Shown in pieces: positions 57,719 to 64,000 of a stretch of 64,000 nt of DNA. The notes beneath the pieces were generated by a model. That model was not told the DNA's origin. It saw nothing but the letters and a program-made list of their open reading frames with translations, and did not search any database. The DNA lies in the NCBI GenBank assembly GCA_907163075.1, contig CAJQTY010000001.1:744001-808000 (forward strand), given 5' to 3'. Each line of letters begins with the position of its first letter. Within the stretch, counting starts at the first letter, position 1. The stretch comes from an uncultured Rhodocyclaceae bacterium. Lineage in GTDB: Bacteria; Pseudomonadota; Gammaproteobacteria; Burkholderiales; Rhodocyclaceae. A program made the position numbers and the translations under genes.

Positions 57719-58756
57719 ATGCTAATCAAAAAGATATTCCTGGCATCATCCGCTGAACTGAAAGACGATCGCGATCAGTTCGAAATCCTTATGTGCCGCA
57801 AGAACAAGGAATGGGTCAAACGGGACGTTTTTCTCGAACTCGTTATCTGGGAGGACTTTCTTGACGCGGTTTCCAGGACCCGGTTGCAGGACGAATACAA
57901 CCAGGCCATTCGCGACTGCGACATCTTCGCCATGCTCTTTTGGACGAAGGTGGGCAAATACACCGAGGAAGAATTCGAAACAGCCTTCAAGCAGTTCAAG
58001 GCCACCAACAAGCCCTTCATCTTCACCTATTTCAAAAAGCCACCGACTGGTGCTGACAACGCCAACGAGGAAGGTCAGACGAGCCTATCGGCCTTTCAGA
58101 AGAAACTGAAGGCACTGGGTCACTTCCAGACGGTCTACGAGAACACCGAAGGACTCTTGCTCCACTTCACACAGCAACTGGAAAAACTGGCGGATAGCGG
58201 ATTCATCGAGTTCAGGTGGGACGATGACCGACTCGGCAGCACGACTTATCAGGCGACACTCACCGGCGACGGTGCGATCGCTCAGGGTAAAGAGGCTATC
58301 GCAGTTGCCAAGGGCGGCGTCTTTGTCGGCGGCAAGAACACCGGCCGCATCAACACCGGCACCCAGACGAACATCGACACGGGCGGCGGTGCCTATGTCG
58401 GCGGAGGCGTGAATGTTCATGGTGGCGATTTCATCGGCCGTGACCAGGTCAAGATCAGCCACGGCGTTTCGCCGGGAGACCTGGAGCCGCTGTTCGCGGA
58501 GTTGCAGCGTGAGATAGAGAACAAGGCGCCGACCGGTACCCAGGCGGCCGCCGAGCAGCAAGTCAACAAACTCAAGTCCGAGATCGCCAAGGGCAAGCAG
58601 GCCGAAGACCGCAAGGTCGCCGGGATCATCGAAGGCTTGACCAAGATGGTACCCGGCGCCATCGGAACGGTCGTCAGCCTGTTCGCGACACCGATCCTCG
58701 GCGGGATTGTCGGACCGGTCACGAAGTACGTGCTCGACAAGCTGAAACCGGACTGA
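57719..58756 (+). CDS. DUF4062/TIR-like putative effector with glycine-rich repeats
   Basis: The 345-residue protein begins with a Rossmann-like domain (1-115): KKIFLASSAELKDDRDQF, LVIWEDFLDAVS, CDIFAMLFWTKVGKYTEEEFETAF and KPFIFTYFK. Strand order and the EEEFETAF acidic helix resemble DUF4062 and TIR-like domains. Residues about 180-245 are glycine-rich short beta repeats (KGGVFVGGKNTGRINTG, GGAYVGGGVNVHGGDFIGRD). A coiled coil follows, then a hydrophobic end (about 305-335, PGAIGTVVSLFATPILGGIV) that could insert in a membrane. It is the first gene of an operon with the NACHT protein 10 bp downstream. Effector function is inferred. Confidence 0.8.
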   Translation: MLIKKIFLASSAELKDDRDQFEILMCRKNKEWVKRDVFLELVIWEDFLDAVSRTRLQDEYNQAIRDCDIFAMLFWTKVGKYTEEEFETAFKQFKATNKPFIFTYFKKPPTGADNANEEGQTSLSAFQKKLKALGHFQTVYENTEGLLLHFTQQLEKLADSGFIEFRWDDDRLGSTTYQATLTGDGAIAQGKEAIAVAKGGVFVGGKNTGRINTGTQTNIDTGGGAYVGGGVNVHGGDFIGRDQVKISHGVSPGDLEPLFAELQREIENKAPTGTQAAAEQQVNKLKSEIAKGKQAEDRKVAGIIEGLTKMVPGAIGTVVSLFATPILGGIVGPVTKYVLDKLKPD

Positions 58757-58766
58757 AAGGCCGACG

Positions 58767-61568
58767 ATGGCAAGCGAACCGACAAACATCGACGCCCTAC
58801 AACGTCAGATCGCCGAGTTGCAGGCTCAACTGGCCACCGCCGAAGGTACCGCCAGCGCTCGTACGCAGAACATTACGACCGGCGGTGGCGCTGCCGTTCA
58901 GGGCCCGGTCGAGGTTTTTGGCGGCCATTTCATTGGCCGCGATTACTTGCAGTTCATCACTCATATCGTCAAATCCGGCGAAGACCCCGAAGAAGCGAAG
59001 TCGGTCATCGCACACTATCTGGAGGCACTGGTCACCGATCTGGCCGGGCTGAAACTGGGTGAAATCGACACCTCGGTCGACCAGACGAAAAAATCCCCGC
59101 TCGAACTCGCTGACATCTACGTGCCGCTCGATACCACGCTGAGCATTCTGCCGGACGCGACGCTCGCGGAATGGCTGGCGCTCGAGCGATCCATTCAGCG
59201 CGACGCAAGCAGTTCAGAGCGTGAGATGCGATCAGTTTCCGCACTGGAGGCGCTGGCCGAACATCGCGAGTTGACTTTGCTCGGCAAGCCCGGCAGCGGC
59301 AAGAGCACCTTCGGGGCGAGCGTATTGCTGGCGCTGGCGCAGGCCTGGCAAGGCCATGCCGAAGAACTGGCGAAACTCGGCGAAAGCTGGAAGCACGGCC
59401 CTCTGCTGCCGGTCCGCGTGATCCTGCGCCGCTTCGCCGAGCAACTGCCACCCGGCGAGCAGCCGGTGCGAGCGGGCGATCTCTGGGACTTCATCGGAAG
59501 CGAGCTCGACGCCAGCGCTTATGGCCTATCGTCCGATGCCATGAAGTACGTCCAGCGAATCGCGCGCGAGCATGGTGCGCTGATCCTGTTCGATGGCCTC
59601 GATGAGTGCGGCGACAGCACTCGTCGAGAGCGGGTGCTGTCGGCGGTAAAGGAACTGATGAAGAAAGCCGGAGCGAAATGCCGCTTCGTGCTCACCGCCC
59701 GGCCGTACGCCTGGCCCCGCGGCCCCGATCCCGCCGCCGGCGTCTATGTGCTGGCCGACCTTGATGACGCGCAGATCGAGCAGTTCATTCGCGCCTGGTA
59801 CGCCGCGCTGGTCAGGCGTAAGTGGCTGCCGCCCGCCAAGGCAGATGATAAGAGGGATGACCTGCTGGCGGCGCGGCATCGCCACGACCTGCTGCCGCTG
59901 GCGCAGAACCCCTTGCTGCTGACGCTGATGACCACCCTGCACACCAACGTCGGCCGTCTGCCGGACGACCGTGCCGACCTCTACGACAAGTCGGTGGAAC
60001 TGCTGATGCTGCGCTGGAACCGGCAGATCGGAGCCGACAAGGCATTGCTCGACGAATTGGCCGTGCCCGGGCTGAAACTCTCGGACCTGCGCGAGGTACT
60101 CGAGGAACTGGCCTACAAGGTGCATGAGCAGAACGTAGGGCGCGAAGGCGCCGCCGACATCGGCGAGGACCGGCTGGTACGCGCCTTCCGGCCACTGCTG
60201 AACGACAGCCGGGACAAGGCCGGCATCGTGGTCAACTACATCGAGAAACGTGCCGGTCTGCTGCTTGGGCAGGGCGAGAAGGATGGCGAACGGCAATTCA
60301 CCTTCCCGCATCGCACCTTCCAGGAATTCCTCGCCGCCTGCCATTTGGCCGCGCATCCTGAATTTCCGGCCGAATGCGTCCGCCTCGCCCGTAGCGCGCC
60401 AGCGCACTGGCAAGTCGTCCTGCCGCTGGCGGCGCGGCTGGCCAAGGCCGAGCGCGGCGCCAGCGCGGCTGACGAACTGATCGGTGGCCGCTCTATCGCC
60501 GAGTTCCGTACCCACCGCCGGCCGGTCGCCGAGGACTGGACCTGCGCCCGGCTCGCCGCCATGCAACTGGTGGAGATCGGGAGCGGTGCGATCAATAAGG
60601 GCGGGCGCACACGCGCCATCGCGGAACGCGTCGCCGGCTGGCTCGTCGCATCCTTGCCGGTGCACCCTGAAGACGGTGGCGCAACGGCCCACGAGCGTGC
60701 TCAGGCCGGAGACCTGCTCTCAGCGCTGGGCGACCCGCGCTTCGACCCGGAACGGTTTCATCTGCCGGCCGACGAATCCCTGGGCTTCGTGCGCATCGCC
60801 GCCGACCGCGAATTCCGGATCGGCACACGCCAGACGGACGCCAAGCGGGTAGCCTCGATCATCGAATATGACGTCCTTGACAATGAGATCAACGACGCGC
60901 CGACACCGACGCCGGACTTCTTCATTGCCCGTTATCCGGTGACCGTCGCGCAATTCCGCGCCTTCGTTGACGCAACAGGATTCGAAATCGACGACGCCGA
61001 TGCCCTGCGCGACCCCGATAACCGGCCGGTGCGCAACGTGAACTGGTACGAAGCCATGGCCTATTGCCACTGGCTGAATGACCTCTTCAGCCGGTCGACC
61101 GGGTTCGCTGGCGCCTCGATAGCGCGGCTGGTGCGCGCGCAGGAATGGCGGGTGGCCCTGTCGAGCGAACTCGAGTGGGAAAAAGCCGCGCGCGGCGGAT
61201 TGCGCGACGCGGTCTTTTCCTGGGGCGACTCGTCGGACCCGGAACGGGCGAACTATGGCGACTCGAACATTCGCGACACCTCTACGGTCGGCTGTTTTCC
61301 CGCCAACGGTTTCGGACTGCATGACATGATCGGCAACGTCTGGGAATGGACCCGTAGCTGCTGGTCGGACTATCCCTACGACGCAAGTAATGAGGTGCAG
61401 GCAGACCTACCTCCCGGCGATACAGATACAACTGTGCTCGTGCGCGGCGGCTCGTGGTTCTTCAATCGGGGCTTCGCGCGCTGTGCGATTCGCCGCGGGA
61501 GTCCCCCCGGCTCCCGTAACCTTAACTTCGGTTTTCGCGTGGTGTTGCGTTCTCCCCCTGTTTCGTGA
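58767..61568 (+). CDS. NACHT NTPase with C-terminal FGE-sulfatase domain, DGR target 1
   Basis: The 933-residue protein starts with a short coiled coil and a glycine-rich motif shared with its neighbour (VFGGHFIGRDY, about 50-60). A NACHT domain follows with Walker A GKPGSGKST (about 171-179), Walker B LILFDGLDECGD (about 271-282), VLTARPYAW and LLLTLMTTLH; a helical region continues to about 690. The C-terminus (about 690-933) is an FGE-sulfatase/C-type-lectin-like fold (FFIARYPVTVAQFRAFV, VNWYEAMAYCHWLN, GLHDMIGNVWEWTRS). The last 40 residues are the diversified variable repeat. It is a STAND-type sensor whose ligand tip is rewritten by the DGR. AAAGG precedes the ATG. Confidence 0.93.
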   Translation: MASEPTNIDALQRQIAELQAQLATAEGTASARTQNITTGGGAAVQGPVEVFGGHFIGRDYLQFITHIVKSGEDPEEAKSVIAHYLEALVTDLAGLKLGEIDTSVDQTKKSPLELADIYVPLDTTLSILPDATLAEWLALERSIQRDASSSEREMRSVSALEALAEHRELTLLGKPGSGKSTFGASVLLALAQAWQGHAEELAKLGESWKHGPLLPVRVILRRFAEQLPPGEQPVRAGDLWDFIGSELDASAYGLSSDAMKYVQRIAREHGALILFDGLDECGDSTRRERVLSAVKELMKKAGAKCRFVLTARPYAWPRGPDPAAGVYVLADLDDAQIEQFIRAWYAALVRRKWLPPAKADDKRDDLLAARHRHDLLPLAQNPLLLTLMTTLHTNVGRLPDDRADLYDKSVELLMLRWNRQIGADKALLDELAVPGLKLSDLREVLEELAYKVHEQNVGREGAADIGEDRLVRAFRPLLNDSRDKAGIVVNYIEKRAGLLLGQGEKDGERQFTFPHRTFQEFLAACHLAAHPEFPAECVRLARSAPAHWQVVLPLAARLAKAERGASAADELIGGRSIAEFRTHRRPVAEDWTCARLAAMQLVEIGSGAINKGGRTRAIAERVAGWLVASLPVHPEDGGATAHERAQAGDLLSALGDPRFDPERFHLPADESLGFVRIAADREFRIGTRQTDAKRVASIIEYDVLDNEINDAPTPTPDFFIARYPVTVAQFRAFVDATGFEIDDADALRDPDNRPVRNVNWYEAMAYCHWLNDLFSRSTGFAGASIARLVRAQEWRVALSSELEWEKAARGGLRDAVFSWGDSSDPERANYGDSNIRDTSTVGCFPANGFGLHDMIGNVWEWTRSCWSDYPYDASNEVQADLPPGDTDTTVLVRGGSWFFNRGFARCAIRRGSPPGSRNLNFGFRVVLRSPPVS
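61436..61556 (+). repeat. DGR variable repeat 1 (VR1)
   Basis: This 121-bp segment aligns without gaps to the template repeat at 63436-63556 (minus strand). It differs at 18 positions, every one of them an adenine in the template: 9 A to T, 5 A to G and 4 A to C. All 95 non-adenine positions are identical. It encodes residues about 890-930 of the NACHT-FGE protein. Confidence 0.97.
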
Positions 61569-61647
61569 CTCCGGGCTCTGCGTACTCTGTCCTCCGACCC
61601 TCTGCGTCCTCCGACTCTGGAGGGGGCGCGGGGGAGACTTCCCCCGC
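61557..61647 (+). promoter_or_regulatory. Candidate IMH-adjacent flank and hairpin downstream of VR1
   Basis: Immediately after VR1 the DNA is homologous to the flank after VR2 (CCTGTTT-GTGACTCCGG) but not to that after the template. It ends in a perfect hairpin at 61628-61647: GCGGGGGA, loop GACT, TCCCCCGC. An identical hairpin lies after VR2. In the Bordetella phage DGR, a short hairpin downstream of the IMH promotes target recognition, and this is the likely counterpart. Confidence 0.65.
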
Positions 61648-61669
61648 CTGCGCCGCAGGCGCTTTTTTT
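61645..61669 (+). terminator. Rho-independent terminator of the effector-NACHT operon
   Basis: CGCCTGC and GCAGGCG form a 7-bp stem with a 3-nt loop followed by C and eight T. It overlaps the last bases of the preceding hairpin and lies between the NACHT gene and the convergent RT gene. Confidence 0.8.
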
Positions 61670-61681
61670 TGCGCGTTGCGC

Positions 61682-62743
61682 TCACATAGCACGCGGCGAA
61701 ATCGGGTGCGTCGCAAACACATGCTCGCGCAAGCCCCAACTGTCCGCGTAGCGGGCATGATTAATCCAGCCTTGCACGCTGGCGTCGAGTTCGGCGAAGG
61801 AAATGCGCCCGTTCTGGTAGGCCTCCAGATTGGCCGCCAGCCGGCGGGTGAAATTCACCGCGTTGCGCCGCTTGAGCAGGCGGTGCGTCGGATAGACCAC
61901 GAAGCCCAGCCACGGGATGCCGCCGCGCGTTGGCACGACCTGCGTCTGGGCCTCGTGAATGGTCAGCCGCTCCTGCGCCAGACGGGCGATGATCCGCTGT
62001 TTACACGACCAAAGCTGGCGTTTGTCATCGCCGAACAGCACGAAATCATCGACGTAGCGCAGGTAGGCCGGGCAGCCGAGTTCGCGCTGAACGAACCAGT
62101 CGAAGTCGTTGAGATACACGTTCGACCAGAACTGCGAAGTGAGGTTGCCGATGGGCAATCCGCGCGGGCGGCACAGCGCCAGCAGGTCGTCACCGGGGAA
62201 ATACACCGGGGAGTACTGGTCCGCCAGCACGCCAGCGCCGCTGTCGAGAATGGCGTCGATCAGCCACAGCACCTCGTCCTCCTCAATCACGCGCGCCAGC
62301 TTGGCGCGCAGCAGCGCGTGATCCAGCGACGGAAAATGCTGGACGACATCGGCACGCAGGGCATAGCGATAACGCCGCCCCCAGGTTTGCAGCCGGTCGA
62401 GCGCCCGGTGCGTGCCCTTGCCGGTGCGGTTGGCATAGCTGTGAGTGATGAAGTGCAACTCGAAAAGCGGCTCGATGACGTTGCACAGCGCATGGTGGAT
62501 AACGCGGTCCTGAAACGGGGCGGCGCTGATCTTGCGCCGCTTTGGCTCATGAATAAAGAAGTTGCAGTAGGCACCCGGGCGGTAGCTTCGCTCCCGCAAC
62601 TGCGCCTGCAAGGCGATCAACCGGTCGGCAAGCTGGTGTTCGAAGCTCGCCGCGCTGGCCCGCCGTCGCTTGCCACGCGCAGCCAGCCGATAGGCCAGCG
62701 AAAGATTGTCCCAGGCGCAGATCGCGTCGAACATCGCCCCCAT
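61682..62743 (-). CDS. DGR reverse transcriptase
   Basis: The 353-residue protein is a retroelement RT with the DGR hallmark [19 protein letters not shown], where group II intron RTs have a QGGP/QGSP-type motif, and the catalytic [14 protein letters not shown]. Upstream motifs include [17 protein letters not shown] and the first catalytic aspartate in [18 protein letters not shown]; downstream is [13 protein letters not shown]. There is no maturase or endonuclease domain. GGGAGG lies 5 bp before the ATG. It should make A-mutagenised cDNA from the template RNA together with Avd. It is convergent with the NACHT gene and divergent from avd. Confidence 0.96.
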   Translation of the reverse strand: MGAMFDAICAWDNLSLAYRLAARGKRRRASAASFEHQLADRLIALQAQLRERSYRPGAYCNFFIHEPKRRKISAAPFQDRVIHHALCNVIEPLFELHFITHSYANRTGKGTHRALDRLQTWGRRYRYALRADVVQHFPSLDHALLRAKLARVIEEDEVLWLIDAILDSGAGVLADQYSPVYFPGDDLLALCRPRGLPIGNLTSQFWSNVYLNDFDWFVQRELGCPAYLRYVDDFVLFGDDKRQLWSCKQRIIARLAQERLTIHEAQTQVVPTRGGIPWLGFVVYPTHRLLKRRNAVNFTRRLAANLEAYQNGRISFAELDASVQGWINHARYADSWGLREHVFATHPISPRAM

Positions 62744-62778
62744 CCGATCCTCCCACCCCCCGAGTCGGCCGTCCCGTC

Positions 62779-63174
62779 ATGCCCAATGCCAAAGAACTGG
62801 TGATCTTCACCCAGACCTACGATCTTCTGACCTGGTTGCTGCCGCAGTGTGAGCACTTTCCAAAGAGCCAGCGCTTCGTCGTCACCCAGCGTCTGCAGGG
62901 CGCCGCGCTAGATTTTCAAGAAGCGATTTTCGATGCCAACGCACGTAGCGGCTTGCTGCGGCTGCAGCATCTGCAGGCCGCCGACGCACACCTGAACAAG
63001 CTGCGATTGTATCTGCGCCTGGCGCGCCAGTGGGAGTGGCTGAGCAGCGGCCAGTACGAGCACGTCAGCCGCCTGGTCGCGGGCATCGGCAGACTCCTGG
63101 GCGGCTGGATCAGGCAGACCAGCGTCGCCGCCGGTGGAGTCCGTGGGCGTAGGGGCGAACCCGAAGCAGGATGA
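62779..63174 (+). CDS. avd: DGR accessory protein Avd (four-helix bundle)
   Basis: The 131-residue protein matches the Avd/four-helix-bundle family: VIFTQTYDLLTWLLPQCEHFPKSQRFVVTQRL, then ALDFQEAIFDANAR, LNKLRLYLRLARQWEWLSSGQYEHVSRL and IGRLLGGWIRQT. Avd forms a positively charged pentamer that binds RT and template RNA and is required for cDNA synthesis. Unusually it is on the strand opposite the RT and template, starting 35 bp from the RT start. No strong ribosome-binding site is seen before the ATG. The last 15 residues (VRGRRGEPEAG) are beyond the conserved core. Confidence 0.92.
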   Translation: MPNAKELVIFTQTYDLLTWLLPQCEHFPKSQRFVVTQRLQGAALDFQEAIFDANARSGLLRLQHLQAADAHLNKLRLYLRLARQWEWLSSGQYEHVSRLVAGIGRLLGGWIRQTSVAAGGVRGRRGEPEAG

Positions 63175-63435
63175 GAAAGCTGATGGGGCGGGGCACGGCG
63201 GGCACTTTGGCCTGGTCGTGCCCCGGCTTGCCTATGCGCCCGGCGCTGGCGATGCCCCAATGTCGCCTTGCCTTGCGGCGTGCGCGCGGACCAGACCTGT
63301 CTGGCGCTGTTCTTCTTCCTTCGCCTCGGCGAACCAATCCGCAGATCGGCCCGCATTGCCGGAACGCGACCGGCCGGGTAAGCCGGCGCGCCGCCCCGCC
63401 TTGCGGCGGAACCAGAAGAAGGGGCGGAAGAACGT

Positions 63436-63556
63436 GGGAGAACGCAACACCACGCGAAAACCGATGTTATTGTTACGGTTGCCGGGGTGATTCCTGTTGC
63501 GAATCGCACAGCGCGCGTTGTCTCGATTGTTGTTCCACGAGCCGCCGCGCACGAGC
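63436..63556 (-). ncRNA. DGR template repeat (TR) within the presumed template RNA
   Basis: This is the 121-bp invariant template, read on the minus strand. It contains 26 adenines and ten AAY codons in the frame of the targets ([24 protein letters not shown]). Both variable repeats differ from it only at adenines. It lies about 150 bp after the second target gene and upstream of the RT on the same strand, with avd antisense between. The final 29 nt, GGTTTTCGCG onward, have no adenine and match both targets exactly, consistent with the priming side. Gap 63175-63703 otherwise shows no gene. Confidence 0.95.
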
Positions 63557-63624
63557 TTTCCAGACCGCCTGACCGGGCGTTGCCACCCGGCGACAAAATT
63601 ATAGCCGAGGAAGCGGCAGCGCCG

Positions 63625-63715
63625 GCGGGGGAAGTCTCCCCCGCACCCCCTCCGGAGGCGGAGTGATCCGAGCTTCGGAGGACGGAGTTTTCAGAGTCCG
63701 GAGTCACAAAACAGG
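63625..63715 (-). promoter_or_regulatory. Candidate IMH-adjacent flank and hairpin downstream of VR2
   Basis: On the minus strand the flank after VR2 repeats the pattern seen after VR1 (CCTGTTTTGTGACTCCGG) and ends in the same hairpin, GCGGGGGA-GACT-TCCCCCGC, at 63625-63644. The two flanks are clearly homologous over about 95 bp. Confidence 0.65.
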
Positions 63716-64000
63716 GGGAGAACGCAACACCACGCGAAAACCGAGGCTATTGACACGGCTGCCGGGGGGATCCCTGCCGCGAAACGCACAGCGCGCGAAG
63801 CCTCGAAAGCCGCTCCACGAGCCGCCGCGCACGAGCAGATCTGTATCGTCGGCTGTCAGGTCTGCCTGCACTTCATTGCGAGCGTCGTAGGGGTAATCCG
63901 CCCAGCGGCTACGGGTCCATTCCCAGACGTTGCCCGCCATGTCCAGGCAGCCATAAGGGCTGGCGCCGTTCAGGAAAATGCCGACTGGCGTCGTGCCCCC
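63704..64000 (-). CDS. FGE-sulfatase-domain protein, DGR target 2 (5' end outside window)
   Basis: The 98 visible residues are the C-terminal end of an FGE-sulfatase/C-type-lectin-like domain: TPVGIFLNGASPYGCLDMAGNVWEWTRS, WADYPYDARNEVQADL, then the variable repeat VRGGSWSGFRGFARCAFRG to [11 protein letters not shown]. The frame is open to the right edge, so the N-terminal part, which may include another NTPase or effector domain, cannot be seen. It shares about 45 residues before the VR with target 1 (WEWTRS-W-DYPYDA-NEVQADL). It is on the same strand as TR and RT. Confidence 0.9.
   Translation of the reverse strand, partial: GGTTPVGIFLNGASPYGCLDMAGNVWEWTRSRWADYPYDARNEVQADLTADDTDLLVRGGSWSGFRGFARCAFRGRDPPGSRVNSLGFRVVLRSPPVL
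63716..63836 (-). repeat. DGR variable repeat 2 (VR2)
   Basis: This 121-bp segment aligns gaplessly to the template on the same strand. It differs at 18 positions, all template adenines: 10 A to G, 6 A to T and 2 A to C. The 95 non-adenine positions are identical. It encodes the last 40 or so residues of target 2. Confidence 0.97.

Noticed and set aside
63232-63552. Open frame running through the template repeat in the target frame
   Set aside because: It contains [18 protein letters not shown], but this is the template itself; DGR templates stay in the target frame without being translated, and there is no start region or domain upstream.
62916-63707. A 263-codon minus-strand frame covering the template repeat and antisense to avd
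   Set aside because: It reads the template in a different frame from the targets and is antisense to the conserved Avd. It is an artefact of the adenine-poor, GC-rich DNA.
57000-64000. The DGR being part of a prophage
   Set aside because: No capsid, tail, integrase or lysis genes are seen on either side; the targets are fused to NACHT/FGE domains and not to a tail fibre. It looks like a chromosomal or island DGR, though the right side is outside view.

Overview
The window reads as chromosomal DNA from a GC-rich betaproteobacterium, most likely of the Rhodocyclales / Accumulibacter type. This is inferred from gene content: class I PHA synthase, adenosylcobalamin-dependent NrdJ and IcmF, a PEP-CTERM secreted protein, multiheme cytochromes, and abundant intergenic palindromic repeats. 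No rRNA, tRNA or CRISPR array was recognised.

Layout. 1-4.7 kb: end of a ferredoxin-NADP reductase, a free lipoyl-domain protein, a GcvR-like ACT regulator, a dCache-GGDEF protein and rimO (-). 4.8-7.6 kb: a duplicated cassette of two tiny Cys/His-rich proteins, each with its own matching promoter, then phaC. 8-15 kb: three membrane transporters, a FliD-like protein, and a MaoC-phosphotransacetylase fusion overlapping ackA. 15-21 kb: nrdJ behind two NrdR boxes, a GlcD-type flavoprotein, and a decayed IS630 element. 21.9-25.9 kb (-): a respiratory operon with an ethylbenzene-dehydrogenase-type heme protein, a small cytochrome c, and a nonaheme cytochrome c fused to cytochrome b. 26.3-33.4 kb: a copper/silver efflux operon (frameshifted DUF411, cusF, cusC, cusB, cusA) behind an ATTACA-N4-TGTAAT operator. 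33.6-46.6 kb: ettA, rlhA, a DNA glycosylase, an acyl-CoA ligase, an aminotransferase, azlCD and icmF. 47-57 kb: envelope proteins, debris of a secreted-protein gene, an NCS1-permease/hybrid-kinase fusion with its LuxR partner, a YSC84 lipoprotein-like protein, murI, and a flavoprotein gene whose 3' end is cut off.

The most interesting part is 57-64 kb, which starts just after that truncated gene. It is a complete diversity-generating retroelement (DGR) coupled to a STAND/NACHT conflict-type module. A DUF4062/TIR-like protein and a NACHT-ATPase with a C-terminal FGE-sulfatase (C-type-lectin-like) domain form a two-gene operon. They are followed by a DGR reverse transcriptase (-), a divergent avd (+), a 121-bp template repeat (-), and a second FGE target that runs off the right edge (-). 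Hand alignment shows that each of the two 121-bp variable repeats differs from the template at 18 positions. All 36 differences fall on template adenines and there are no indels, which is the signature of adenine-directed mutagenic retrohoming.

The likely working model is that the RT and Avd copy the template RNA into mutagenised cDNA that rewrites the ligand-binding tip of the NACHT-FGE protein and of the second FGE protein, while the partner protein acts as effector. The biological role (anti-phage, kin recognition or other) is inference. Everything else in the window looks like ordinary core or accessory metabolism peppered with repeats.
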